Shown piece after piece: positions 17,921 to 27,004 of a DNA stretch of 64,000 nucleotides. The DNA is from Paraburkholderia phenoliruptrix (GTDB lineage Bacteria > Pseudomonadota > Gammaproteobacteria > Burkholderiales > Burkholderiaceae). The translations under genes and the position numbers were made by a program. Positions within the stretch are counted from its first letter, which is position 1. Every line of letters begins with the position of its first letter. Location: NCBI RefSeq assembly GCF_019511605.1, contig NZ_JAEUAV010000008.1, forward strand, positions 1-64,000. Direction: 5' to 3'. Below the pieces are notes generated by a model that had not been told where the DNA came from, made no database searches, and worked only from the letters and a program-made list of their open reading frames with translations.

Positions 17921-18707
17921 TTCCACTCATCTACAGTTCGAAGTTTCTTCGACTTTCTTTCGACTTATGGTCCTTCGCCTCGCGCCCCGTACACACTCTT
18001 GCCACTCCGTCTCAAAAATAGCGCGCATTTTGATTCCGGAGCGGTGAATATCAAATCGGCGGTAATCATAATCGAAAAAACGGCTGTTTCTGCCGGATTC
18101 CTTTGAACCGCGTCGCCATGGCGTCTTTTCTCGCGGCCTCTTTTCTATTACGCGCCGCTTTTGTTCTGTCGACCTGCGTTTTTATGCTTATGCAATGAGC
18201 CCGCAGTTGGCTGCATGTTGCCGACAGGTTTTCTACAGATTCCCGCATTTGACCTGTTCGACTGCATTTGTGCTGCATTCATGCTGCCTGCGCTGCTTTT
18301 TTGCCGGCCTGGCTTGGTCCGGCGGCTGGTGCGCTCTGTGCGCCTTCTGTGGGAAGCTTTTCGTTTGTCTCCCGGGTTGCGCAGCCCGGTATGTCTGCGC
18401 ATCCGGCCGTGTTTTTGGATCAGGTGGTCTCACTCGCGCGGTGCTGGCCCCGCCGCCTTTCTATTTCACGCCGCCGCGGAAATCCGAAACAGCGATTTGA
18501 CATTTCGGGAGTCAGTATAGGAACTGTCTCAAAATAAATCGTTTAAGCTTTGTCAAATCGGCCTGCCCTCGCGTGGCGGAAGCGGCTAAGCTTGCTTTCA
18601 CGCGCATGGCCTCGCGCCATGCCTCACGTCCGTGCCTGTCGCAGACCCGGATTGTTCAGCCGGCGTGGCGGCGCCTAAGCTTTTCATGACACCCACAAGG
18701 AGGCGCG
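17921..18707. other. long intergenic region, lower GC
   Basis: About 790 bp between the divergent regulator and methyltransferase genes. Base composition is clearly less GC-rich than the neighbours and several short frames are open on both strands, but none has a ribosome binding site or recognisable family. A TTGACA at about 18498 has no well-spaced -10. I see nothing I can call here. Confidence 0.4.
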
Positions 18708-19541
18708 ATGAACAGCTCTGGCACCGACACTCGCTTCGCCGGCTCGATTCCGGAACTCTACGAAAGCCAGCTCGTTCCGATGATCTTCGCGATCTACGCC
18801 GCCGATCTGGCGAAACGCGTCGCGGCCCGCGCGCCGTCGCGCGTGCTGGAAACCGCCGCCGGCACCGGCGCCGTGACCCGCGCGATGGCGCTCGTCTTGC
18901 CCGCCGACACGGAGATTGTCGCGACCGACCTGAATCAGCCGATGCTCGACCGTGCCGCGGCAACCGGCACCGCCCGACCGGTCACCTGGCAGCTCGCCGA
19001 TGCAGCCAGCCTGCCGTTCGACGACGCCAGTTTCGACGTGGTCGTCTGCCAGTTCGGCGCCATGTTCTTTCCGGACAAGCCGCGGGCGTTCGCCGAAGCG
19101 AGGCGCGTGCTGCGGCAAGGCGGCATGCTGCTCTTCAACGTGTGGGACCGGATCGAGGAAAACGAGTTTGCCGATACCGTCACCACGGCGCTTGCCGGCC
19201 TTTTTCCGTCGGACCCGCCCCGTTTCATGGCGCGCACGCCGCACGGATATTTCGACCGGCAAGTCATTGCGCGCGATCTCGCGGATGCGGGCTTCAGCGC
19301 GCCGCCTTCCTTTGAGACGATTGCCGCGCGTAGCCGCGCCGCATCGGCACGCGAGGTCGCGCTCGCCTATTGCCAAGGCACGCCGTTGCGCAATGAGATC
19401 GAGGCACGTGCCGGCGCGAGCCTGGAGGAAGCAACCACGGCAGCCGGCAACGCACTCGCACAGCGCTTTGGCAGCGAAGCACTGGACGGCAAGATCCAGG
19501 CGCACGTGATTGCCGTTGCGCGCGATCACGCCTCGCGCTGA
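18708..19541 (+). CDS. class I SAM-dependent methyltransferase
   Basis: 277 residues, preceded by a near-perfect Shine-Dalgarno (AAGGAGGCGCG). Motif I VLETAAGTGAVT, then VATDLNQPML, WQLADAASLPF and FDVVVCQFGAMFFPD match UbiE/Methyltransf_11 enzymes. The substrate cannot be told from sequence. Its last 16 bp overlap the end of the convergent GlxA-type regulator. Confidence 0.85.
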   Translation: MNSSGTDTRFAGSIPELYESQLVPMIFAIYAADLAKRVAARAPSRVLETAAGTGAVTRAMALVLPADTEIVATDLNQPMLDRAAATGTARPVTWQLADAASLPFDDASFDVVVCQFGAMFFPDKPRAFAEARRVLRQGGMLLFNVWDRIEENEFADTVTTALAGLFPSDPPRFMARTPHGYFDRQVIARDLADAGFSAPPSFETIAARSRAASAREVALAYCQGTPLRNEIEARAGASLEEATTAAGNALAQRFGSEALDGKIQAHVIAVARDHASR

Positions 19542-20488
19542 GCCGACGCGCCGCGCGTTTCCCGGCTCAGACGACGCACCGCCTGAGGCGGCTGCCCGGT
19601 CGCGCGCAGGAACGCGCGTCGCATCCGCTCGCGGTCGGCAAAGCCCACTTGGTCGGCGATCACATCCAGCGAGAGGCGGCCTTTCTCCAGCATCAGTCGC
19701 GCCGCTTCCACCCGCAAGTGCTCGACGGCTTTCGCGGGCGACTGCCCCGTTTCGGCGCTGAACGCGCGGCTGAACTGGCGCGGGCTCAAACCGGCGACGC
19801 CCGCAAGCTCCTCGACGCTCAGTGCCTTGCGCAAATTGGCGTTCGCGTAGTCGATGGCTTTCTGAATCCGGTCGGACTTCGGATCGAGGTCGAGCAAGGT
19901 CGAGAACTGCGACTGCCCGCCCGCGCGCCGGTGATACACGACGAGCTTGCGCGCCACTGTACGCGACACGTCCTGTCCGTGGTCTTTCTCGATCATTGCA
20001 AGCGCCATGTCGATGGTGGCCGTCATGCCCGCGGACGTCCAGATCGGTCCGTCGACGATGAAAATCTGGTCCTCCTCCACCGCGATCTTCGGGAACCGGC
20101 GCTGCAGATCATTGGCGAAGCGCCAATGCGTGGTGGCGCGCCGGCCGTCTAGCGCGCCCGCCTCCGCGAGGACAAACGCGCCCGTGCACGGCGCCGCGAT
20201 GCGCCGCGAGGTTTCGAGCGCACGCCTGACGAATTCGGTGAGCGTGGCCGAACTCAGGTCGATGTCCACGCCCGAGCCGAACATCACCGTGTCGTAGGTG
20301 GCGTCGCTGAAAGGCTGGGTCTCGACGCGAATCCCGGCCGACGACAGCACCAGCCCGCCGTTCTCCGAAAGCAGCGTCACTTCATATGCAGGCTCTTCGA
20401 GCACGCCGTTGGCGACCTCGAACGCGGTGACCGCCGCAAAGCCCATCAGATAAAAGTTTGGAAATACGACGAAACCGATTCTGTGCAC
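19526..20488 (-). CDS. GlxA-type AraC transcriptional regulator with DJ-1/PfpI domain
   Basis: 320 residues from a GTG. The N-terminal half is a DJ-1/PfpI-like domain (IGFVVFPNFYLMGFAAVTAF, then RRIAAPCTGAFVLAEAG with the nucleophile-elbow Cys). The C-terminal half is an AraC double helix-turn-helix (LSVEELAGVAGLSPRQFSRAF, LDVIADQVGFADRERMRRAF). It is transcribed divergently from the MFS transporter, so that transporter is a plausible target. The intergenic region 20489-20662 should hold the operator. Confidence 0.92.
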   Translation of the reverse strand: MHRIGFVVFPNFYLMGFAAVTAFEVANGVLEEPAYEVTLLSENGGLVLSSAGIRVETQPFSDATYDTVMFGSGVDIDLSSATLTEFVRRALETSRRIAAPCTGAFVLAEAGALDGRRATTHWRFANDLQRRFPKIAVEEDQIFIVDGPIWTSAGMTATIDMALAMIEKDHGQDVSRTVARKLVVYHRRAGGQSQFSTLLDLDPKSDRIQKAIDYANANLRKALSVEELAGVAGLSPRQFSRAFSAETGQSPAKAVEHLRVEAARLMLEKGRLSLDVIADQVGFADRERMRRAFLRATGQPPQAVRRLSRETRGASAQREA

Positions 20489-20662
20489 GCGCGACTCCAG
20501 CCATGTCCTGAATTGCAGGTATATATGACATTTGAGACATAGTCAACGAACGCTATGCTTTTGCCATCCCCTGCGTTGCAAGCGCACGCGCCGGACCGAG
20601 GCGACACCGCAACGGCGGCTGCCTTGCAGCAAAACTCAACTGGCTGGACAGAGAACCTTCAC

Positions 20663-21853
20663 ATGGACCGTCGATTACTGGTACTGGCACTGGGCATGTT
20701 TGCCATGGGCACGGACAACTTCGTCGTGGCCGGCATTCTGCCGAACGTCGCGGCATCGCTGCATAGCTCGGTCAGCGCGGCCGGCCTGATGGTGACGTTT
20801 TATGCATTGACCTATGCGGTGGGCGCGCCGGTCATGGCAGCCGTCGCCGGCGCGTGGCCGCGCAAGCTCCTGCTGGTCGCCGCGCTGGGCATTTTCGTGC
20901 TCGGCAATGCGATCAGCGCGCTCGCCACCGAACTGCCGTGGGTTCTCTTCGCGCGAGCGCTGGCCGGCTTCGGCGCGGCGCTCTTTTCTCCGACCGCGTT
21001 GGGGGTGGCCTCCGTGCTCGCCACGCCGGAAAGACGCGGCCGCGCGCTCGCCACGGTGACGGCGGGCCTGACCGGCGCCACCGCGCTCGGCTCGCCTATC
21101 GGCACGTTCATCGGCGGATTCGGCGGTTGGAGAACCACACTGTGGTTCGTCACGCTGCTCGGACTCGTCGCGATGATCGGCGTATGGACGATGCTGCCCT
21201 CCGTGGCCCAGCCCCGCTCCATCACGTTGCGCGAGCGGCTCGCGCCGGTTGGCGACCTGCGCATCGCCCTCACGTTGCTCACCTCGCTGTTTGCATTCGG
21301 CGGCTTCCTGATGGTCTACACGTATGCAGGCGTCGTGCTCGAGCGTGTGACCCACGGCGACGAGCGCATTCTCGCCGGCCTGTTCCTGATGTGGGGCGTG
21401 GCTGCGACGGCGGGCAACCTGTGGGCGGGGCGGCTCGTCGACAGGCTGCGCAGCCGGCACATCATCAACGCGATGCTGGGCGTGGCCGCCGTCAACTTCT
21501 GCGTGCTGCCGTGGGCGTCGGCTCGTGTTGTCAGCGCGGCAATTGCGCTCACGGTGTGGGGCATCTGCGGCTGGGGCCTGATTGTTCCGCAGCAGCACCG
21601 GCTCGTACAGTTGTCGCCGCAAGTCGCCCCCTTGCTGCTCGCGCTCAACAGCACGGCCACCTACATGGGGCTCGCCTGCTCCGGCGTGTTGGGCGGCGCG
21701 GTGCTGCAGTCGATAGGCGCGCGCTATCTGAGCGTCGTGGCAGCCGCGCTGATCGCGCTGGCGCTGGTGCTTGCCGAGGCCGCACATCGGCGCATCGAGG
21801 GTCCGCGCATGGCGCCGCGTGCCGCGGTCGAGCGCGAGACCGAGCCTGCGTGA
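20663..21853 (+). CDS. MFS transporter, DHA1 drug-efflux type
   Basis: 396 residues with about 12 predicted membrane helices. The start LALGMFAMGTDNFVVAGILP and helix 4/5 region (RALAGFGAALFSPTALGVAS, ATVTAGLTGATALGSPIGTF) are typical of the AraJ/YdhP-like DHA1 family of exporters. The substrate is unknown. The ATG at 20663 follows AGAGAACC and starts at the first helix. Divergent from the GlxA-like regulator; a LysR gene follows. Confidence 0.9.
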   Translation: MDRRLLVLALGMFAMGTDNFVVAGILPNVAASLHSSVSAAGLMVTFYALTYAVGAPVMAAVAGAWPRKLLLVAALGIFVLGNAISALATELPWVLFARALAGFGAALFSPTALGVASVLATPERRGRALATVTAGLTGATALGSPIGTFIGGFGGWRTTLWFVTLLGLVAMIGVWTMLPSVAQPRSITLRERLAPVGDLRIALTLLTSLFAFGGFLMVYTYAGVVLERVTHGDERILAGLFLMWGVAATAGNLWAGRLVDRLRSRHIINAMLGVAAVNFCVLPWASARVVSAAIALTVWGICGWGLIVPQQHRLVQLSPQVAPLLLALNSTATYMGLACSGVLGGAVLQSIGARYLSVVAAALIALALVLAEAAHRRIEGPRMAPRAAVERETEPA

Positions 21854-21956
21854 ATCGGGCGTCGCAGCGCTCGCCGTTTCGGTCGATAATCGCGGTGCTC
21901 CGCTTTCTTGCACGCCGCCAGGCAGCGGATCACCGCGCTATCGAATCGAGGAACGA

Positions 21957-22934
21957 ATGGACCGCCTGACTGGCATTGCAGTATTCGTCGCCGCCGTCGA
22001 CGAAGGCAGTTTCGCGGCGGCTGCGCGCCGCTTTGGTCTGTCCGCCGCCATGGCAGGCAAGTACGTCAGCACCATCGAAGCCCAGTTGGGCGCGAGGCTG
22101 CTTCAGCGCAGCACGCGCCGCCTGAGTCTGACCGACGTCGGCCAAACGTATTACGAGCGATGCAAGCGGATTCTCGAGGCCTACGACGAAGCCAGCCGCG
22201 AAGCCAGCGACGCGCACGGAACCGCGCGCGGCGTGCTCAGAGTGGCCGCGCCGGTCACGTTCGGCGCCATGCACCTGGGCGACGTGCTCGCGGGGTATAT
22301 GGAGCAGTGCCCGCACGTGAGAGTCGAAGTGTCGCTCTCCGACCGTTACGTCGACCTGGTGGAAAGCGGGGTCGACGTAGCGGTACGCATCGGGCGCTTG
22401 CCCGACTCCGCGCTCGTCGCGCGGCGGCTGGCGCCGTGCCGGATGGTCGTGTGCGCGGCGCCGGCGTATCTCGAGCGCCACGGCGTGCCGCGCAGTCCCG
22501 AAGACCTGCGAAACGCGCCGCGGCTCACGTTCAGCGAGGCCGTGTCGGTCGACGACTGGACACTCTTCGATAGCGAACGACGCCCGCACGTGATCGACGG
22601 ACCCAGCCGGCTCGCCGCCAACAACACGCAGATGCTGCTTGCCGCGGCGCTTGCCGGCGCGGGCATCGTGTACGGACCGACCTTCGTGTTTGGCGAGCAG
22701 ATCGCCCGCGGAAAGCTGGTGGAACTGCTGCCGCAATACCAAGCGTCGGAGTTGACGATTCAGGCGGTGTATCCGAGCGCGCGTCACCTGCCGCTGAAAG
22801 TGCGGCATCTCCTCGACTACCTCGCCGGTGCCTTCGGCGACGAGCCGCCGTGGGATCGCTTCAGACAGTCGCCGCGCGGCCGGGTGCGCCGCTCGCCAGG
22901 CGCAACGCGGGCAATTCGCCGAGAAACTGCCTGA
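21957..22934 (+). CDS. LysR-family transcriptional regulator
   Basis: 325 residues. The N-terminal winged helix (GIAVFVAAVDEGSFAAAARR, then LGARLLQRSTRRLSLTDVG) is followed by a LysR substrate-binding domain. The ATG is preceded by GAGGAACGA. Its last 74 bp overlap the convergent alpha/beta hydrolase gene; both frames look genuine there. Confidence 0.92.
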   Translation: MDRLTGIAVFVAAVDEGSFAAAARRFGLSAAMAGKYVSTIEAQLGARLLQRSTRRLSLTDVGQTYYERCKRILEAYDEASREASDAHGTARGVLRVAAPVTFGAMHLGDVLAGYMEQCPHVRVEVSLSDRYVDLVESGVDVAVRIGRLPDSALVARRLAPCRMVVCAAPAYLERHGVPRSPEDLRNAPRLTFSEAVSVDDWTLFDSERRPHVIDGPSRLAANNTQMLLAAALAGAGIVYGPTFVFGEQIARGKLVELLPQYQASELTIQAVYPSARHLPLKVRHLLDYLAGAFGDEPPWDRFRQSPRGRVRRSPGATRAIRRETA

Positions 22935-23685
22935 TGATCGTTGCAAGCGCCGACGGCGCTTCGAGCGGAGACAGATGCCCCGTTCCCGGCAACACGGTTA
23001 GACGTGCGCCGGCAATGCGCGGCAGCACTTCTCGCTGCAAGGTCTCCACCGGATCAACCTGGTCCCGTTCGCCACCCACCATGAGTACCGGAACGTCAAT
23101 CGAGCCAACCTCGTGCGTGATGTCCTCGCGCATGGCGGCGTTGGGCCACGCGGCCTTCGCCTCGCGCGCACCGCGCAAGCTGTCGGCGATCACCTGCTCG
23201 CGCAGCCGCTCGTCGAGCGGGCTCGCGGTCAGCACGTTGTCGAGCACCCATGCGACGGATTCGCGCGACTCGTAAGCAGTGACCATGGCGGCGCGCTGCT
23301 CGTCCGGAAGAAGAGTCGGCGACGGCGGCGACGGCGCCACGAGCACCACGCCCGCCAGTCCTTGCGGCCGGCGCGAGGCAAGCAGCTGTGCCACCTTGCC
23401 GCCCATCGAATGACCAACCAGAACGTAGTGCGAAAGCCGCAGCGTTTCGATGACATCCTGCGCGTCGTCCGCCATGTCCGCGATTGCGTAGCCTTGTTGC
23501 GGCGCCTTTGAAAGGCCCCATCCGCGATGATCGACGGCCACGCCTTTATACGCGCTCGCCAGTTCGCTTACCACCGGGCTCCACGTGCGCGACGATCCGC
23601 CCCAATAGTGCAGAAACACCAGCGCCGGTTCGCCGCTGCCCTCGTTGCTGACGTGAACCGTTGTTGCCCTCGTTTGAATATCCAT
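22861..23685 (-). CDS. alpha/beta hydrolase
   Basis: 274 residues. Classic alpha/beta hydrolase fold: oxyanion region FLHYWGGSSRTW, nucleophile elbow VGHSMGGK with Ser, acidic residue near VGGERDQVDP and catalytic His in GTGHLSPLEAP. The ATG follows AAGGAGCACGGC, a good ribosome binding site. Substrate unknown; small esterase or peroxidase-like activity is possible. It converges with the LysR gene, which may control it. Confidence 0.9.
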   Translation of the reverse strand: MDIQTRATTVHVSNEGSGEPALVFLHYWGGSSRTWSPVVSELASAYKGVAVDHRGWGLSKAPQQGYAIADMADDAQDVIETLRLSHYVLVGHSMGGKVAQLLASRRPQGLAGVVLVAPSPPSPTLLPDEQRAAMVTAYESRESVAWVLDNVLTASPLDERLREQVIADSLRGAREAKAAWPNAAMREDITHEVGSIDVPVLMVGGERDQVDPVETLQREVLPRIAGARLTVLPGTGHLSPLEAPSALATIIRQFLGELPALRLASGAPGRAATV

Positions 23686-24218
23686 GCCGTGCTCCTTGCC
23701 AATGCGCCTAGTAAGTCAAGCGGTCCGGGCTCGCCCCGCAACCGTGAGCACATTGTGGATTTGGCGGCGGCAACTGATAAGCCGCGCTCGCGTTGATACC
23801 GTCGATCACGACGCTATCGAATCGACCCGCGGTCGAGTTGCCAGCGCCCGAGCGCGCATAAAAGAACGGCATCGTTCCCTTGCGGGGACGACGCCGCTTC
23901 AAAAAACACCACACGCTCGCGGGGGCTGCCCACACGAGTGGAGCAAAAATAACTGCTCCGAAAAGCTTCCTCAAGATGAAATAAGTGCGTTTGTAACGGC
24001 GCCTGCGGTAGTTCTTACGCGAAGCCCCGGGCGCGTCCCGCTCCATAGCACTGCTGCATGCGGCCTTAAAAAAGTGACGGCCGGAAGCTGCGAAACGCCT
24101 GCGTTTTACACACGCGATGATTTGTTACAGTCCGCGCTGCGTCTTCGCGAACCAGCGTGGCGCCATGTAACGCGCGCGTAAGCGCGATGAAACCCGCGCG
24201 TATTCCGTGGCAAGTCCT
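23686..24218. other. intergenic region, nothing recognised
   Basis: About 530 bp. A minus-strand frame of about 112 codons (23708-24046) contains one hydrophobic stretch in an Arg-rich context, but lacks a good ribosome binding site and any family resemblance, so it is not called. No terminator with a T-tract was seen. Confidence 0.35.
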
Positions 24219-24866
24219 TCATGCCGAGGCCGATAGGTCCATGCATCGACGCACGCCGTCCGCACCGCGCACCGGCGCGATGTGCTCAAGCCTGACCTGA
24301 GCACTGCCCGCCCCGCGAACGCCCAGTGCTTCGGCGGCGGCATACGACAGATCGATAATGCGTCCGCGCACAAACGGCCCGCGGTCATTGATACGGACTA
24401 CGACGGAACGCATGCGCGCGAGCGACGTGACACGCACACAAGCGCCTAACGGCAACGTGCGATGTGCTGCCGTCAATGCGTGCATGTCGTAGCGCTCGCC
24501 GCTTGCGGTGCGGCGGCCCTGGAAGATCTTGCCGTACCACGAAGCGAGGCCCGTCTGGCGGAAGCCTTTGCCGCACGCACAGGCCGGCACGACGGGCGAC
24601 TCGTCGTTCGCGGGCTGCGCAGGCACGTGAGGCTCGGCAGCCGATGGAAGCTGCGTGTCGGAGGAGTTGTCTGCCTCGTTGGTCCCATCGTGCTGCAACG
24701 CATAGCGTGACGCGCCTTGCAGCATCTGCATGCCAGTTTGCCCGGCGTCTGACGGACTTGTGTTCACGCCCGCTGCGACGCAGCCGGTGAGCGCGAGCGC
24801 GGCGCCCAGCGATGCAAGCGTCAATGAAAGACAGCTTCTGGGACGGCTGCAAGGATAAAGGTTCAT
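24219..24866 (-). CDS. RlpA-like lipoprotein (septal ring / lytic transglycosylase family)
   Basis: 215 residues. Lipoprotein signal with lipobox LTGC. The C-terminal half is the double-psi beta-barrel of RlpA: TGLASWYGKIFQGRRTASGERYDMHALTAAH, shown in parts as GLASWYGK, RRTASGE and VVRINDRGPFVRGRIIDLSY. These proteins act on peptidoglycan in the outer membrane or periplasm. No SPOR domain is present, so it is a short form. The ATG at 24866 is chosen because the signal peptide starts there. Confidence 0.9.
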   Translation of the reverse strand: MNLYPCSRPRSCLSLTLASLGAALALTGCVAAGVNTSPSDAGQTGMQMLQGASRYALQHDGTNEADNSSDTQLPSAAEPHVPAQPANDESPVVPACACGKGFRQTGLASWYGKIFQGRRTASGERYDMHALTAAHRTLPLGACVRVTSLARMRSVVVRINDRGPFVRGRIIDLSYAAAEALGVRGAGSAQVRLEHIAPVRGADGVRRCMDLSASA

Positions 24867-25066
24867 AAGCGGTCGTTGCGCGCGTCGCGCTGCGGGGACA
24901 TCACGGCGCGTCGCGGCGGGTTTGGTTTTTTGTGGTCCGGGGATAAAGGGGAAGAGGCGGCAACGGGCACAGTAAGCGGCAGCAACCGGCAGCCACAGGC
25001 ACTCACATGCGCCCAAAGGGATCCACGTGCAGCAACACGCACCACCGCGCGGACACCAACCTCCGC

Positions 25067-25894
25067 CTAACGGCGCGTGGGAAGATAAGGAAGCGGATCG
25101 ACGGCCTTGCCGTCCCGGCGCACTTCGAAACGCATGGACGCGTCGCCGCTAGCGTCCGTCGCGGGATCCGCAATCGCCTGGCCTTTCTTGACGAGCGTGC
25201 CTTCCTTGACGAGCAGCGCGCGGTTGTTGCCGTACGCGGTCAACAAATGCGAGTCGTGCTTGACGATGACGAGCCGGCCATAGCCGGGAATGCCGCTGCC
25301 CGCATAGACGACCTTGCCGTTCGCCGCGGCTTTCACCTGCTCGTCCGCGAGTGCGGCGAGTGTCACGCCTTTGGTCTTGCCGGCAATGAACGGCTGTTGC
25401 ACCGCGCCGCTGACGGGCCACATGAGCCTTGCCTTGGTCTCGCGCGTCGTGCCCGACGCCGCATCGGCGCGCTTGTCGGCACGCGTGTCCGCGGCTGCCG
25501 GCGCACGTGCATTGCTTGCAGCCGGGTTGCCTGCGGCATTCGCGGGAGGCGGCGCGACGCGCAATATCTGTCCAGGCCGCAACCCGGCGTCTGCGGGAAG
25601 ATGATTCCACCGCGCAATCGCCGACACGTCGCGGCCAAAGTCGCGCGCAACCGCCGTCAACGTATCGCCCGGATTCACTCGATAAAATCCCGACGGCACC
25701 GTCGCTTCACCCCGTGCCGCCAGTGCGCTGCCGTTTGCCAGAGCCGCGATTGGATCGAGCGGTTCGCTCGCCGGCGCCTCGCTCGACGCAGCGCCCGGCG
25801 AGTGCAGTGCACAGGCGCTCAGCGGGCTGGACAATGACATCACAAGCAGCATCGTGACGAGCGGCTGGGCACATCGGGACAAACTGATTTTCAT
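25067..25894 (-). CDS. LysM / M23 peptidase-like lipoprotein (NlpD/EnvC type)
   Basis: 275 residues from the ATG at 25894. Signal peptide with lipobox LSAC, a LysM domain (YRVNPGDTLTAVARDFG to LRPGQILRV), an alanine-rich linker, and an M23/LytM domain (LMWPVSGAVQQPFIAGKTKG, VKAAANGKVVYAGSGIPGYG). The usual HxH zinc ligand is not seen: the strand reads VIVKHDSHLLTAYGNN where active M23 enzymes have HxH later, so it may be an inactive amidase activator like NlpD/EnvC. Upstream open sequence is only the 8-bp repeat array. Confidence 0.88.
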   Translation of the reverse strand: MKISLSRCAQPLVTMLLVMSLSSPLSACALHSPGAASSEAPASEPLDPIAALANGSALAARGEATVPSGFYRVNPGDTLTAVARDFGRDVSAIARWNHLPADAGLRPGQILRVAPPPANAAGNPAASNARAPAAADTRADKRADAASGTTRETKARLMWPVSGAVQQPFIAGKTKGVTLAALADEQVKAAANGKVVYAGSGIPGYGRLVIVKHDSHLLTAYGNNRALLVKEGTLVKKGQAIADPATDASGDASMRFEVRRDGKAVDPLPYLPTRR

Positions 25895-26144
25895 TAGTAC
25901 TCTGAAAAGATCGGATTCTTGCCGAGCGGCAGCAGCACGCTCGCACTTCTTGTATGACGCAGATGCAATCGGCGCCACGGCACCTTCGCGCCGATTGCGC
26001 CGTTCGCGCCTCGATCGATCGGTGCAAGCGGACCGATGCAAGGCATCGATCCGCTCTTTCGCAGGCCAACTATGGGGACCTGCCACGCAGGCCCCCGAGC
26101 GGGCCTCGCTGGCGGGCTCAAAAGCGGGCTCGGAAGCAGGCTCG

Positions 26145-26402
26145 CTGGCCCAATGGCCGACTAGCCCACTGCCCACTGCCCACTGGGCCACTGGCCCACT
26201 GGGCCACTGGCCCACTGGCCCACTGGCCCACTGGCGGACTGGCGGACTGGCGGACTGGCGGACTGGCGGACTGGCGGACTGGCGGACTGGCGGACTGGCG
26301 GACTGGCGGACTAGCCGACTAGCCCAGTGGCCCAGTGGCCCACTGGCCCCTAGGCTCGTCGGCCCGTAGACCTGTTGGCCCGAGGACCCGAAGACCCTCG
26401 GA
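26145..26402. repeat. 8-bp tandem repeat array (CTGGCGGA / CTGGCCCA)
   Basis: Ten exact, uninterrupted copies of CTGGCGGA (26231-26310) are flanked on the left by CTGGCCCA, CTGGGCCA and two 7-bp CTGCCCA variants and on the right by increasingly degenerate 8-mers (CTAGCCGA, CTAGCCCA, GTGGCCCA and so on) to about 26402. The array fills most of the gap between the M23 gene and the small secreted protein. Eight is not a multiple of three, so any frame through it repeats only every 24 bp. Confidence 0.95.
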
Positions 26403-26458
26403 CCCTCAGGCCGCACACCCTCTAGCGGCCGCGAGTTGGCTCGATAAGCAGCGGAAAT

Positions 26459-26788
26459 TTACGGCTTGGCGGGCGCTGCGTCGTCGGTGGCGGGCGCTGC
26501 GTTGTCGTCGCCAGCGGAAGCCGACGCTGCGTGCTTGTGTGCATGCTTGTGCGCGTGCTTATGCTTCTTCGCGTGATGGTGGGAAGCCGCGGGCTTCGCT
26601 TCATCGGCAGCGGCCGCGCTCGCGGCAACTGCCGCCGGAGCTGCGTGCGACGCTGCGGCTTGCGACACCGGCGCTGCGTGCACGGCCGCGGCTTGCGACG
26701 CGGAAGCCGCGGCGGGCGCAGCGCTCTGCGCGAACGCGGCGATGGAGAACAGGCCGGCGACGGCGGCGGCGATGAGTTGCTTGTTCAT
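26459..26788 (-). CDS. small exported Ala/His/Lys-rich protein
   Basis: 109 residues. A signal peptide (MNKQLIAAAVAGLFSIAAFAQ, cut after AFA) is followed by a low-complexity Ala-rich stretch and a basic His/Lys cluster (HHHAKKHKHAHKHAHKH) that could bind metals. Preceded by TAAGGAACACATCGC. Similar short secreted proteins are common in Burkholderiales, but no function is known to me. Confidence 0.75.
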   Translation of the reverse strand: MNKQLIAAAVAGLFSIAAFAQSAAPAAASASQAAAVHAAPVSQAAASHAAPAAVAASAAAADEAKPAASHHHAKKHKHAHKHAHKHAASASAGDDNAAPATDDAAPAKP

Positions 26789-27004
26789 TGCGATGTGTTC
26801 CTTAACGTATGCATTGACTGACCGGTAAATGGTCGCGTGTTCAACGAGTACGAAAGGAAAGCGTTGACGTCATCGAACGGAACTCTGCATTCCTTGACGA
26901 TTTGTGACGCCTTTGACCAACAGCAGGTCAAATGTGGTGCAATTTGAGTGCGGCGAAAACGCGTGGCCTGCGCGCGGCACGTGCAAGCGGCGCGGCCGTG
27001 GACG

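Noticed and set aside
18139..18480. Histone-H1-like basic protein on the minus strand
   Set aside because: Frames are basic but irregular and lack the repeated Lys/Ala/Pro pattern and a ribosome binding site.
23708..24046. 112-codon minus-strand frame with a hydrophobic stretch
   Set aside because: No ribosome binding site and no family resemblance; composition looks like chance.
26145..26402. CRISPR array
   Set aside because: The repeat is 8 bp, contiguous and without spacers.
25895..26416. Repetitive N-terminal extension of the M23 lipoprotein
   Set aside because: It is only the 8-bp array read through; a lipoprotein signal begins at the ATG 25894.
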